Positions 36,656 through 45,618 of a stretch of 64,000 bases of DNA are shown here, in pieces; position 1 is the stretch's first letter, and each line of letters starts with the position of its first letter. The stretch is from CAVOGJ01 sp963695405. GTDB lineage: Bacteria > Planctomycetota > Planctomycetia > Pirellulales > Pirellulaceae. Both the position numbers and the translations under genes were made by a program. The DNA is taken from NCBI GenBank assembly GCA_963695405.1, contig CAVOGJ010000018.1, forward strand, positions 1-64,000. The letters run 5' to 3'. Below the pieces are notes generated by a model that was not told the origin of the DNA, made no database searches, and saw only the letters and a program-made list of their open reading frames with translations.

Positions 36656-37570
36656 ATGCACACGAAGATGCGTGCCCGCCGGCACGGCTTTACCCTCGTC
36701 GAGTTGCTTGTGGTAATTGCGATTATCGGTATCCTGGTGGCGCTGCTGCTGCCGGCCGTGCAGGCTGCTCGAGAGGCGGCGCGTCGCACTGAGTGCCAGA
36801 ACAATCTGAAACAGTTAGGGCTGGCCGTCGTCAATTATCACGACACACGGAAGAATTTTCCGTCCGGGAGAGAAACGACCGACCAATTCGGCGTTTCCTG
36901 GGCATTTCGACTACTGCCGTTCATTGAGGAACAGGCGATCCACGATGCGTTTCAGCCGGGACTGCGCGTCGACGCGGAGGATAACGGCCTGGCCATGCGG
37001 ACACCGGTGTCGAGTTATTTCTGTCCCAGTCGCCGGGCGCCGGCGACCGATCGCAATTTTGATAACAATGATTCTCCGCCCATGGTCACGGGCGCGGCGG
37101 CGGGCGGCGACTTTGCCGCCAATGCCGGCACATTTTACAACTATCGCAGCGGTGATCGGCTGGATCGGACTCAGGCCGGCCCGATCTTTACCTTCTCCAA
37201 GATAAGGGCTCGTCAAGTCACCGACGGATTGAGCAAGACGTTTGCCGTGGGTGAGCGGCATATTCCCCCGCCCGACCCGGCGGTTCCGCCGGAGATGACC
37301 GATTATTGGCAAGGCGATTGTGCCTTCTTGGCCGCTGACACGCCCCGAGGAATCTTCGCGGACACCCAGCGGGGAATTGCCAATAGCCGCAGCGATCGTG
37401 ACAACGAAAAGTACGGCAGCGCTCATCAGGGAGTTACGATGTTTGTCTTCCTCGATGGGCATGTTGAGCCGCTCAGCAATGACACGGACCTGGATGCGCT
37501 GCGATTCTATTGCTCCATCGGTGACGGTAATGATCCGACGGCCGTGGTCACCGGCAATGACGGCTCATAG
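36656..37570 (+). CDS. DUF1559 type-IV-pilin-like protein
   Basis: About 304 residues. A short basic leader ends in RRHG before a prepilin cleavage site G|FTLVELLVVIAIIGILVAL, followed by LPAVQAAREAARRTECQNNL and the DUF1559 hallmark LKQLGLAVVNYHDTRKNFP. A C-terminal G-x-x-x-F-x-D-G-H-V segment (HQGVTMFVFLDGHVEPL) is also typical. These pseudopilins are hugely expanded in planctomycetes and are likely assembled at the inner membrane by a type II-like system. The following small gene starts 13 bp downstream. Confidence 0.92.
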   Translation: MHTKMRARRHGFTLVELLVVIAIIGILVALLLPAVQAAREAARRTECQNNLKQLGLAVVNYHDTRKNFPSGRETTDQFGVSWAFRLLPFIEEQAIHDAFQPGLRVDAEDNGLAMRTPVSSYFCPSRRAPATDRNFDNNDSPPMVTGAAAGGDFAANAGTFYNYRSGDRLDRTQAGPIFTFSKIRARQVTDGLSKTFAVGERHIPPPDPAVPPEMTDYWQGDCAFLAADTPRGIFADTQRGIANSRSDRDNEKYGSAHQGVTMFVFLDGHVEPLSNDTDLDALRFYCSIGDGNDPTAVVTGNDGS

Positions 37571-37582
37571 GGGAGGTGCTTC

Positions 37583-38146
37583 GTGACAGTGAGATCACCA
37601 CGCGTGGTGGCGATAGCCGTTGGTATCGCCGCATGTTTGTTATTGGCGGCCAGTTTTGCCTTTTGGAATCGAGACGGGTCGCTGCGGGAAGTTCTATCGC
37701 TCAAGGAACAGTTACTTTCGGCAACGGAAGAGATGTCGCCGCCCGAGCGAAACCGCTTGTTGACGCGGCTGATGCGAACGGTGGATGAAATGGATCGCGA
37801 CCAGTTGCAAGCCTTGCAGCAAGAGATGCGGCAGGAGCAGCGGGAGAAGCTGCAGCGGGCCGTGGACGAGTTTCAGCAAGCAAGCGAACCGGCGCGAAAA
37901 GCCGTCCTCGATCGCGAAATCGACCGCTGGCTGGCAGAACGAGAAGTCCAATCGGCGCTGCGCTCGAATTCCATGTGGCGGGGCGGCCGAGGCGGAGGAA
38001 GGGGTCGCGGGGGACGTGGTCCCAATGACGAAGACCGCCCGCCCGAGGAAGCCTCCGCAGCCGCTCGCAGTGAGTACCTGGCGGCGCTGCGAAAGCGGGC
38101 CGAGGAACGGGGCGTCGAACTCGGTCGAAGGCGCGGCCGCGGCTGA
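37583..38146 (+). CDS. Membrane-anchored helical protein with RG-rich linker, unknown function
   Basis: 187 residues from a GTG at 37583. One N-terminal hydrophobic segment (VVAIAVGIAACLLLAASFAF) precedes a long charged, probably coiled-coil region (~30-135: QLQALQQEMRQEQREKLQRA). A Gly-Arg tract follows (GGRGGGRGRGGRG), then a helical end (SEYLAALRKRAEERGVELG). It lies 13 bp after the DUF1559 gene on the same strand and probably shares its transcript; small anchored partners of this type often follow DUF1559 genes. The RG tract could bind nucleic acid or polyanions, but this is speculative. Confidence 0.6.
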   Translation: MTVRSPRVVAIAVGIAACLLLAASFAFWNRDGSLREVLSLKEQLLSATEEMSPPERNRLLTRLMRTVDEMDRDQLQALQQEMRQEQREKLQRAVDEFQQASEPARKAVLDREIDRWLAEREVQSALRSNSMWRGGRGGGRGRGGRGPNDEDRPPEEASAAARSEYLAALRKRAEERGVELGRRRGRG

Positions 38147-38229
38147 ACGGGTCACTTGATCTGTAGCAAATTCACTCTCCCGCTGGAAGCGTCGTCCGCT
38201 GCCCTGCTGCATCGAGTCGATCCGTGTGG

Positions 38230-39855
38230 CTAGTTGTCCCGCAGGATCTCTGTAGCCGCGTTCTTGCCACAGGCACCCATCACGCCGCCGCCAGGGTGGC
38301 TGGCCGCGCCACACAGATAGAGTCCCCTGACCGGTGTGCGGTGGTCGGACCAGCCGGGCACGGGACGAAAGGAGAAGAGTTGGTGGGGCACCATGGCGCC
38401 CTGCATGATGTTGCCGCCGGTCAATCCGTAGACCCGCTCCAGATCGAGCGGGCTGAGGAACTGACGGTGCAGGATGCTGCCAGGAACGTTGGGCGCGTAT
38501 TGACCGATCAAATCAACACAGCGGTCGGCGAACGATTCACCGATGTCATCCCAACTGCCTGATGACAGGTGGTAGGGCGCGAACTGCACGAATACGGAAA
38601 GCAGATGTTTGCCCTCCGGAGCGATTGTCCGATCCAGGCTGCTGGGCATCGTCATCTCCAGCACGGGCTGCTCGCTCGGTTTACCGTACTTCGCATCGTC
38701 ATAAGCCCGCTCCAGGTAATCGATGGTCGGAGACACATGCATCGTTCCGTGATGATGCGGAGCCACGCCGGTCGAAGGCAAGGCCGTGAAGTTTGGCGGT
38801 TCGGCAAGGGCCAAGTTGAGTTTCGCGGATGCCGAAGCGTAGCTGATACGGGAGACGGCTTGGCGAAAAAAATCGGGAAGTTGATCGGCGGTCATCATCT
38901 TCTCGAATGTCAGGTGGGCATCGACGCTCGACGCAACCACTGGAGCGTCGAGCGGTGTACCGTCTTCCAGCACGACGCCCGTGACTCGCTGGCCCGACGT
39001 GGCGATGCGGGCCACCGGCGACTCGCGAAAGATGTCGACTTTTTGATCGATGCAAGCTCGTTCGAGCGCCGTTGCCAGTCCGCCCATGCCCCCTTGGACG
39101 TATCCCCATACGCCCCGTGCGCCGCCGGCTTCGCCCATCACGTGATGCAGCAGCACGTAGGCGGTACCTGGTGCCGAAATGGAATCGAACGCGCCGATGA
39201 TCGCATCGGTGGCGAGCGTCGCACGCAGAACCTCCGCTTCAAACCAGCGTTCCAGGATGGGCCGAGCGGCCCCCGTCAATAACTCGATCGCCTCGGGTAA
39301 TCGATCGCCCAGTCCCTTTAAGGACTGGTGGAGATGCCACAGGCGACTGGTATCACGAAGTCGTTTTCCCAGTCGTACGTGCCGCCATTCCTGAGGCAAG
39401 GGGAGCGGATCCGGAGCCGCCTGGCACAGGATCGGTTCCAAGACCGACGCGACCTTTTCTAGCAGCCGGTTGTATTGCGGGTAGGCCGCGGCATCTTGCA
39501 GGCTGAACTTGCTGATCTCGCGACGGCATAATTCCGGATCGGGGCCAAGCGTCAACGAACGCCCATCAGGCAGAGGCGTGAAGGAGGATGGATTGCGGGG
39601 CAGGATGTGCAGGCCGTACGACTTGAGACGCAGATCTCGCGTAATCTCCGGCAAGAAAAGACTGATGACATAGGCCGCGGTCGAGACCTTGAAACCGGGC
39701 CACAAGTCCTCCGTCGTAGCACATCCACCCAGGACGTGCCGTCGCTCGAGCACACAAACCGATTTGCCGGCCTTGGCGAGATAGGCTGCGGTGACCAGTC
39801 CATTATGCCCGCCGCCGATGACAATGGCATCGTAACGCTTCCGTTGTTGGGCCAT
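38230..39855 (-). CDS. FAD-dependent oxidoreductase of the phytoene-desaturase/PYROXD2 type
   Basis: 541 residues. The N-terminal dinucleotide-binding motif (DAIVIGGGHNGLVTAAYLAK) and E-R-R-H-V-L-G-G-C-A are typical of NAD(P)/FAD oxidoreductases of the carotenoid-desaturase superfamily. The C-terminal FAD motif (VRGLYLCGAASHPGGGVMGA) is present. Overall layout and the N-I-M-Q-G-A-M segment fit PYROXD2-like proteins rather than CrtI, whose desaturase substrate contacts differ. The substrate is unknown and no carotenoid gene is adjacent. It is transcribed divergently from an EamA transporter. Confidence 0.8.
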   Translation of the reverse strand: MAQQRKRYDAIVIGGGHNGLVTAAYLAKAGKSVCVLERRHVLGGCATTEDLWPGFKVSTAAYVISLFLPEITRDLRLKSYGLHILPRNPSSFTPLPDGRSLTLGPDPELCRREISKFSLQDAAAYPQYNRLLEKVASVLEPILCQAAPDPLPLPQEWRHVRLGKRLRDTSRLWHLHQSLKGLGDRLPEAIELLTGAARPILERWFEAEVLRATLATDAIIGAFDSISAPGTAYVLLHHVMGEAGGARGVWGYVQGGMGGLATALERACIDQKVDIFRESPVARIATSGQRVTGVVLEDGTPLDAPVVASSVDAHLTFEKMMTADQLPDFFRQAVSRISYASASAKLNLALAEPPNFTALPSTGVAPHHHGTMHVSPTIDYLERAYDDAKYGKPSEQPVLEMTMPSSLDRTIAPEGKHLLSVFVQFAPYHLSSGSWDDIGESFADRCVDLIGQYAPNVPGSILHRQFLSPLDLERVYGLTGGNIMQGAMVPHQLFSFRPVPGWSDHRTPVRGLYLCGAASHPGGGVMGACGKNAATEILRDN

Positions 39856-39965
39856 GCATATCCTTTGCGTCTTGATTCCTCGTTCCGCGATCGGGCCGGG
39901 CGCCGCTTCGTGCCGACACTGTGATCGAACAAGAAAGTGCTGTCAATTCCAGCGCCTGGCGAGCC

Positions 39966-40883
39966 ATGTTATGTTGCGACATGTTAACAACGGAACCAGC
40001 ATGGAAAACAAACACGCACGCGCTTGGCAGGGGGTTTATTCTCCTGGCGGCACTGCTCTGGAGTACGAGCGGGTTTTTCGCCAAGGCGCCTTTCTTTGCA
40101 AGTTGGGCCTTGAATGATCGAGCGGTCATGCTTGGTTTCTGGCGGGCCGCCTTTGCGGGGCTGGCGCTCCTCCCCTTGGCCCGTCGTCCCGCATGGAAGT
40201 TTCGCTTGCTGCCGGCCATGTTTGCATTTGCCGTGATGAATGGCACCTTTCTGTTGGCAATGACGAATACTACGGCGGCCAACGCCATCTGGTTGCAATA
40301 CACGGCGCCCGCGTGGGTGCTGCTCTTTGGTTGGGGTCTGACACGCGAGACCATTCACCGCCGCGACGTGGCGCTGGTGGTGACATCGACGCTGGGGGTA
40401 TTCGTGATTCTCGCCTGTGAATGGACATGGGGTGGCGCAAGACACGATCAAGCCGGTACGCTGTGGGGGTTGTGCTCGGGTGTTGCCTTCGCCGGGGTCA
40501 TCGTGAGCCTTGGTCGCGTCGGAGATCTCGATACGTTTTGGGTCATATCGCTTTGTCACTTGTCGGCTGCCTTCGCTCTACTGCCGTGGATGGTGACCAG
40601 GCACCTGTGGCCGAGCGGACCTGCGCTGGCCTGGCTGGCGGCGTTCGGGTTATTGCAAATGGCTGCTCCGTATGTCCTCTTCAGCTGGGGTTTAAAGTAC
40701 GTGCCGCCACAAGAAGCGGCCTGCCTAGCGCTACTAGAACCCCTCCTGGTCCCGCTGTGGGTGTGGTTGGTTTGGCGAGCGGCCCCCGGTTATCAACCGC
40801 CCGCATGGTGGACCCTGGTCGGCGCTGCCTTCATCCTCGTGGGTCTGGTCGATCGCTACTGGCGTCGCGGGGTCGAACGATAG
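39966..40883 (+). CDS. EamA/DMT-superfamily transporter
   Basis: About 305 residues from the ATG at 39966 (a second ATG at 39981 also fits). About ten transmembrane helices in two homologous halves are visible, for example GFILLAALLWSTSGFFAKAP at the start and LAWLAAFGLLQMAAPYVLFS in the second half. The C-terminal EamA repeat ends LEPLLVPLWVWLVW and WTLVGAAFILVGLV. These carriers export or import small metabolites such as amino acids or nucleosides. The substrate is unknown. Confidence 0.85.
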   Translation: MLCCDMLTTEPAWKTNTHALGRGFILLAALLWSTSGFFAKAPFFASWALNDRAVMLGFWRAAFAGLALLPLARRPAWKFRLLPAMFAFAVMNGTFLLAMTNTTAANAIWLQYTAPAWVLLFGWGLTRETIHRRDVALVVTSTLGVFVILACEWTWGGARHDQAGTLWGLCSGVAFAGVIVSLGRVGDLDTFWVISLCHLSAAFALLPWMVTRHLWPSGPALAWLAAFGLLQMAAPYVLFSWGLKYVPPQEAACLALLEPLLVPLWVWLVWRAAPGYQPPAWWTLVGAAFILVGLVDRYWRRGVER

Positions 40884-40956
40884 GCGACTGATCAAGGCAG
40901 TAACATGGAACAGGCAGGCAACGTTGACGCGTGGCATGTCGTTTCCCCGTGGCGGG

Positions 40957-41760
40957 TTACGTCTCGAGTGGCTCTCGCTGCCGGGCCGCTTCGTACAGCA
41001 ACACAGCAGCTGCAGCCGAGACATTCAGGCTGTCGGCAGTGCCGTGCATGGGAATCTGAATGGGCTGCACGTCGCCGGCCTGCCAAAGTGGGGACAGGCC
41101 TGAGGCTTCACTGCCGAGCGCGATCGCGGTGCGGCCACGAAAATCGACTTCCGAATAGCGCTGGCGTCCGCCGATCAAGGCGGCGTAGATCGTGAAATTC
41201 TGTTGCCGCAGCCAGGCCAGGACCTGCTGGCAGGGTGCCGCGGCAATCGGCAAACAAAATACGGTCCCCAGGCTGGCGCGAATCGTATTGGGGTTAAACA
41301 GATCGCCGCCACCGTCAGCGAGGATCATCGCGCTGCCGCCGGCGCCGTCGGCCGAGCGGATGACCGCACCGATGTTGCCTGGTTTCTCGACACCTTCCAA
41401 GATGATTACCAGTGCCTGCTCCGGTACGCACAGTCGTTCCAGTCCGATAGCGGGCGTCTCGGCCACGACCAGCAACCCCGACTGTCGATTGCCATACGTC
41501 AGTTTTTCCCAAACGGCCTTCGAAACCCTCAGCAACTCGCAGCCTTGCTGAACCAGGGTTGGTATTAGCTGCAGGGTGGACTGGCCAAGCAACTCGTCGC
41601 AGACAAACGCCTCTCGGCAGGCAATGCCGCTCCTGACAGCGTGGGTCAATTCGCGCATCCCATGAATGAGGAATCGCCGTTGCTTGGCCCGCCCGCGATG
41701 GTCGCGAAGTTTGATGGCATCCTTCACGCGGCGATTCTGCAGGCTAGTAATCTGGGACAT
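40957..41760 (-). CDS. TrmH/SpoU-family RNA 2'-O-methyltransferase
   Basis: About 267 residues from the ATG at 41760. The N-terminal substrate-binding domain (SLQNRRVKDAIKLRDHRGR) resembles the RNA-binding part of rRNA methyltransferases of the RlmB/TsnR type. The trefoil-knot SPOUT motifs are present: LEGVEKPGNIGAVIRSADG (motif 1), ALGSEASGLS (motif 2) and IPMHGTADSLNVSAAAAVLL (motif 3). It probably methylates a ribose in rRNA or tRNA with S-adenosylmethionine. The next gene on this strand, another methyltransferase, ends 58 bp upstream. Confidence 0.88.
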   Translation of the reverse strand: MSQITSLQNRRVKDAIKLRDHRGRAKQRRFLIHGMRELTHAVRSGIACREAFVCDELLGQSTLQLIPTLVQQGCELLRVSKAVWEKLTYGNRQSGLLVVAETPAIGLERLCVPEQALVIILEGVEKPGNIGAVIRSADGAGGSAMILADGGGDLFNPNTIRASLGTVFCLPIAAAPCQQVLAWLRQQNFTIYAALIGGRQRYSEVDFRGRTAIALGSEASGLSPLWQAGDVQPIQIPMHGTADSLNVSAAAAVLLYEAARQREPLET

Positions 41761-41818
41761 GGCGTTTGGATCGCGGCAGCTTCGAGATGGATGGGAAGTG
41801 GGCTCGTCCGCGCGGCGT

Positions 41819-42667
41819 TCATCCGGGCCACTTGGCCACGGTGCCGGCATTAAGTTTACGGCCACTGGCCGTCGTGAGAGACAATTTACTGGCTCTCGCG
41901 CCAGCCGAACAGCTACCGAAGATGGACTGAGCAAGGCATGCTTCGGCCTCCGCAGGGCCCAGGCCGGGCGAGTGGCAGGTGAACAACAAAAACTGGCAGT
42001 GATCACGAGTTAATGTTCGCACATCGCTGAGCAGCGGCAGGAGATGGCTTTCCAACTTCCAGGTTTGGCCCTGGGGGCCGTGTCCATAACTGGGTGGGTC
42101 CAGGATGACGGCGTCGTAACGATGTTTGCGGCGCACTTCACGGCGGACGAATTTCACGGCATCGTCAACGATCCAACGGATGGCGGCGTCTCGTAACCCC
42201 GATATTTCGGCGTTCCGTCGGGCCCAGGCGACAGTGTTCTTGGCTGCATCAACATGCACGACTTCCGCGCCCGCGGCGGCGGCGGCGAGCGTGCTGCCTC
42301 CCGTGTAGGCGAACAAGTTCAGTACCCGGAGCGGCCGACCCGCTCGGGTGACCTGACGGGCGATCCAATCCCAATTCGCTGCCTGTTCGGGAAACACTCC
42401 CAGGTGTCCGGCTGGCGTGGGACGGAGAAGCAGTGAAAACGAATCATGCCGCAATTCCCACTCGGCAGGGAGAGCCGGTCCCTGCCACGTACCCTGTTGC
42501 CCCTCGCCCCGCTCGTAGCGGGTAGAACCTTGCCACGACAGGGGCCCTGCCGGGCGGATCCCCTCCGCCGGCGGACTGGGGCGATCAAGTAACCAATCGC
42601 CAAACCGCTCGAGTTTGCGGCCCTGACCAAAATCGATTAATTCGTAATCTTGTGGACGAAAGATCAT
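41819..42667 (-). CDS. Class I SAM-dependent methyltransferase, RlmI/RlmK-like
   Basis: About 282 residues from the ATG at 42667. A SAM-binding Rossmann fold is clear: LRVLNLFAYTGGSTLAAAAA (motif I), VVHVDAAKNTVAWARRNAE and the catalytic D-P-P-S-Y (AVILDPPSYGHGPQGQTWKL). N-terminal features (PQDYELIDFGQGRKLERFG) and F-Y-T-G context fit the RlmI-like m5C or rRNA methyltransferase group. The protein ends with GRKLNAGTVAKWPG. It lies just upstream of the TrmH-family gene on the same strand, so both RNA-modifying enzymes may be co-transcribed. Confidence 0.8.
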   Translation of the reverse strand: MIFRPQDYELIDFGQGRKLERFGDWLLDRPSPPAEGIRPAGPLSWQGSTRYERGEGQQGTWQGPALPAEWELRHDSFSLLLRPTPAGHLGVFPEQAANWDWIARQVTRAGRPLRVLNLFAYTGGSTLAAAAAGAEVVHVDAAKNTVAWARRNAEISGLRDAAIRWIVDDAVKFVRREVRRKHRYDAVILDPPSYGHGPQGQTWKLESHLLPLLSDVRTLTRDHCQFLLFTCHSPGLGPAEAEACLAQSIFGSCSAGARASKLSLTTASGRKLNAGTVAKWPG

Positions 42668-42779
42668 CGTGAAGGATGGAGCGGGCTGGCGTCGATGGCA
42701 CAAAAAGGAAAGAATCGGGGGAGCGTTGCCCTCGGCAAGGTATAACACGAATGGGACCACGGGTTCAGGCGTGATCAGG

Positions 42780-43987
42780 ATGAATTCGAAACCATGGACA
42801 TGCAGAACGGTGTTCCGTCGTTTGGGTCGGATGGCGGGAATCGTGCTGCTGGTCGTGGGATCACCAACCGCGATGTGGGCTCAGGGACAGGGGGTGGGCG
42901 ATGAGCCGCCGGGTTCCGAGGTCTCGCAGTGGGTGGCGGACCTCGACGCGAAGGACTATGAGACGCGGCACCAGGCGACGGAGAAGCTCATCGCGGCCGG
43001 TGGCCTGTCCGTCATCGAATCGCTGCGGTCGGCCGTGCACCAGGGGGCGAGCGCCGAGACGCAAATCCGCGCCTTTCACATCCTGGCGGCAGTCGCGGTG
43101 AACGGGGGCGAAGGGGACGAACAGGCCGCCCATGAGGCGATTGAGGCCATCGCCAGCTCGGCGGACGGCGGGATGGCCCGCCGCGCGCTAATGATCCTGG
43201 AGCAGGTGCGCAGAATCTACGAGAACCCGCGCTGAACCGCCTGCAGGAACTCGGGGCTCAGTTCGCCATGAATCGCCAATACATCAATCCACTGGCTCGG
43301 GGTCGGTTGGTCAGCTTGCAATCGGCGTTGACCATTGACGATAGCTGGCAGGGGACATGGCAAGACCTCGACTTGCTAAGGTTCCTGGACCGCGTCACCA
43401 CGGTCGAATTCTCGGGCCCTAAAATCACGGACGAAGCAGTCGCGCCGCTGGCCAACATGCGCGGGCTTCGTCGCGTCCATTTCAAGCACGCGCGGATTAG
43501 CGACGAAGGGTTTGCTCAACTGGCAGCCTGTCCAAATTTGGAAGACGTGCGTGTCTGGTATTCACCGCTTACTGACAAGGCGCTCGAAATGGTTCAAAAG
43601 ATCAAGTCACTGCATCAATTGGAGATTTTTGGAACGGACATCGCTCCCGACTCGCTGGCGGCTGTCGAACAGCAGTTGCCGGGCGTAAGAATCGTTTATC
43701 GTCGTGGAGGATTGCTGGGAGTCGGTCCGAAGGTGGGGGCGGACCTGACCCGCGGATGCATGATTAACGAACCCGAGCCGGGGAGTGGCGCGGAAAAAGC
43801 CGGCTTGATCGAAGGGGACGTGATCGTCCGCTATCGGGGTCATGATGTGGCTGATTTCGAGTCACTACGTGATTTGATCCAGCATGACGCAGCGGGTGAG
43901 AAAGTTGAAATTGAATTCCTCCGCGGCCGCGAAAAACTATCCCGAACGGTCGAGCTTGGGGAGTGGAATCGCTCGATGCTCCCTTAA
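42780..43987 (+). CDS. Exported HEAT-like/leucine-rich/PDZ protein, one frameshift
   Basis: About 402 residues restored from the ATG at 42780. A signal peptide (MAGIVLLVVGSPTAMWAQ) precedes a helical repeat region (VADLDAKDYETRHQATEKLI) that reads QVRRIYENP before a shift near 43230 (one missing G). The next frame continues ALNRLQELGAQFAMNRQYI, a leucine-rich-repeat section (ITDEAVAPLANMRGLRRVHF) and a C-terminal PDZ domain (GCMINEPEPGSGAEKAGLIE, GDVIVRYRGHDVADFESL). The correct join is clear because both sides are coding-like across the junction. Likely a periplasmic scaffold or regulator of proteolysis. No protease triad is present. Confidence 0.8.
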
Positions 43988-44067
43988 GACGACGATCGGT
44001 GGCTCAATGCCCGGTTGGCTTCTGTGTGGCAATGGCAGAAACTCTCGCAGGCCGTTACGATAGGCGG

Positions 44068-44772
44068 ATGAACTTCTTGGCACACGGCTATCGTTACGTG
44101 GATGACCCTTATTTTCTGGCGGGAACGGCGGTTCCCGATTGGCTCAGCTACCTCAATCGTAAGATTCGCGCGCGGCGGAAGCTGGCCGAGCCCTACGTCA
44201 ACGACGTCGATCCCCATGTCGCGTCCGTGGCCGCCGGGATTGTACAGCATCACATCGATGACCAAGCGTTTCACGGCCAGCGGGTCTTTGTCGAGCTATC
44301 GATGCGTTTTGCTGTCGAACTGCGAGACCTATTGCCTCAGGATAACGGGCTTCGCAGCGGTTTTGTCGGGCACATTGTGATTGAGTTGCTGCTCGATTCG
44401 TATCTGCACAAGCGGTATCCTGGACGGCTCGATAGGTACTACCAGGCCATTCGTTTCGTCCGTCCGGACGTCGTGCAGTCAGCCGTGAATCGGATCACGG
44501 GCAAACCGACGGATAGGCTGGCTGACTTAATTGGTCGCTTTGCGGACGCGCGTTTTCTTTACGACTATGACGAGAATGAAAAGCTATTGATGCGGATCAA
44601 TCAGGTGCTGTCACGGATCACCCTGGATCCGATGCCCCCGCTCGTGGCGAGCTGGATAGGAACGGCCCGGGAGCGCGTCGAGGAAGTCGCTCCGTCGTTG
44701 CTGCTTGCCAGTGCGGCTGTAACGGCTGTCGAGGAACCATGGGATTCGCAAGTCAATGAGAGCCACTCATGA
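44068..44772 (+). CDS. Helical protein resembling ACP phosphodiesterase-type family
   Basis: About 234 residues from the ATG at 44068 (MNFLAHGYRYVDDPYFLAGT). The start M-N-F-L-A-H-x-Y, then A-V-P-D-W-L, with later helices (IVQHHIDDQAFHGQRVFVEL, FVGHIVIELLLDSYLHKRYP), resembles the opening and His/Asp pattern of AcpH-like acyl-carrier-protein phosphodiesterases, though overall similarity is loose. Function therefore uncertain; it may also be a metal-dependent HD-like helical protein. It overlaps the following gene (ATGA), suggesting an operon. Confidence 0.55.
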   Translation: MNFLAHGYRYVDDPYFLAGTAVPDWLSYLNRKIRARRKLAEPYVNDVDPHVASVAAGIVQHHIDDQAFHGQRVFVELSMRFAVELRDLLPQDNGLRSGFVGHIVIELLLDSYLHKRYPGRLDRYYQAIRFVRPDVVQSAVNRITGKPTDRLADLIGRFADARFLYDYDENEKLLMRINQVLSRITLDPMPPLVASWIGTARERVEEVAPSLLLASAAVTAVEEPWDSQVNESHS

Positions 44773-45608
44773 AATTTGGCATGAATCTACTCATTTCGGC
44801 GGCTGACTTTGACGCCTCGACCATTCCGATTCTGGAGCTCCTACGGTCGATAGGTTATGACGGTGTTGAATTGCCACTTTTCGATCCCCAAAAGGATGTC
44901 CGCGGCTGGGCGGAACGCTTGGATAGTCTCGGATTGAGGCGGACGGCGGTCACGATTCGTGGTGAGGCGGATAATCCGATTAGCTGCGACGCGGTGATTC
45001 GCACTCGAGGTGTCGAAAACACCAAGCGCTGTCTTGATCAATGCGCCGAGCTGGGCTGCGAAACCCTGTGTGGACCGTTTCATTCGGCCCTCGGCTACTT
45101 TAGCGGCGCGGGACCGACAGACGCGGAATGGCAATGGGGACTGGAGAGCATGCGGCAAGTGGCAGAGCATGCGGCGGCGGTCGGTGTTCGCTTGGCGATT
45201 GAGCCGCTTAACCGGTTCGAAAACTACCTGCTCACGACGCATGGCGATGCGGCTCGCTTTGCGCGAACGGTCGGCGTGTCGGGATGCGGCATTCTTTACG
45301 ATACCTTTCACGCGCATATTGAAGAGAAGTGTGTCGGACCCGTCATTCAAGACGTTGCCGATGTCCTGTGTCATGTTCATATTTCGGAAAATGATCGGAG
45401 TACACCCGGTCATGGGCAGGTCCGCTGGTCGGAGACGTTCGCCGCCTTGCGCCAGGTGAACTACGACGGTTGGCTGGTCGTCGAGGCGTTTGGGTTGGCC
45501 CTTCCGGAGATTGCGGCGGCCACCAAGATCTGGCGACGCATGTATGCGAGCGAGGAGCAATTGTGCCGTGACGCACTCACATTCATGAAAACCATGGCTG
45601 CTGGCTAG
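44769..45608 (+). CDS. Sugar phosphate isomerase/epimerase (xylose-isomerase-like TIM barrel)
   Basis: 279 residues, start overlapping the upstream stop. The barrel motifs fit D-tagatose/D-psicose 3-epimerase-like enzymes: a metal-site Glu in VRLAIEPLNRFENYLL, Asp/His in ILYDTFHAHIEE, His in VLCHVHISENDRSTPGHG, and a closing Glu in WLVVEAFGLALPE. The Mn2+- or Co2+-dependent active site thus seems complete. It likely interconverts ketoses or ketose-phosphates in carbon metabolism. The upstream AcpH-like gene and downstream scpB are co-directional. Confidence 0.85.
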   Translation: MKFGMNLLISAADFDASTIPILELLRSIGYDGVELPLFDPQKDVRGWAERLDSLGLRRTAVTIRGEADNPISCDAVIRTRGVENTKRCLDQCAELGCETLCGPFHSALGYFSGAGPTDAEWQWGLESMRQVAEHAAAVGVRLAIEPLNRFENYLLTTHGDAARFARTVGVSGCGILYDTFHAHIEEKCVGPVIQDVADVLCHVHISENDRSTPGHGQVRWSETFAALRQVNYDGWLVVEAFGLALPEIAAATKIWRRMYASEEQLCRDALTFMKTMAAG

Positions 45609-45618
45609 TCCTCACCTC

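Noticed and set aside
38230..39855. CrtI phytoene desaturase
   Set aside because: The FAD motif is shared, but the substrate-site segments fit PYROXD2-like proteins and no carotenoid genes are nearby.
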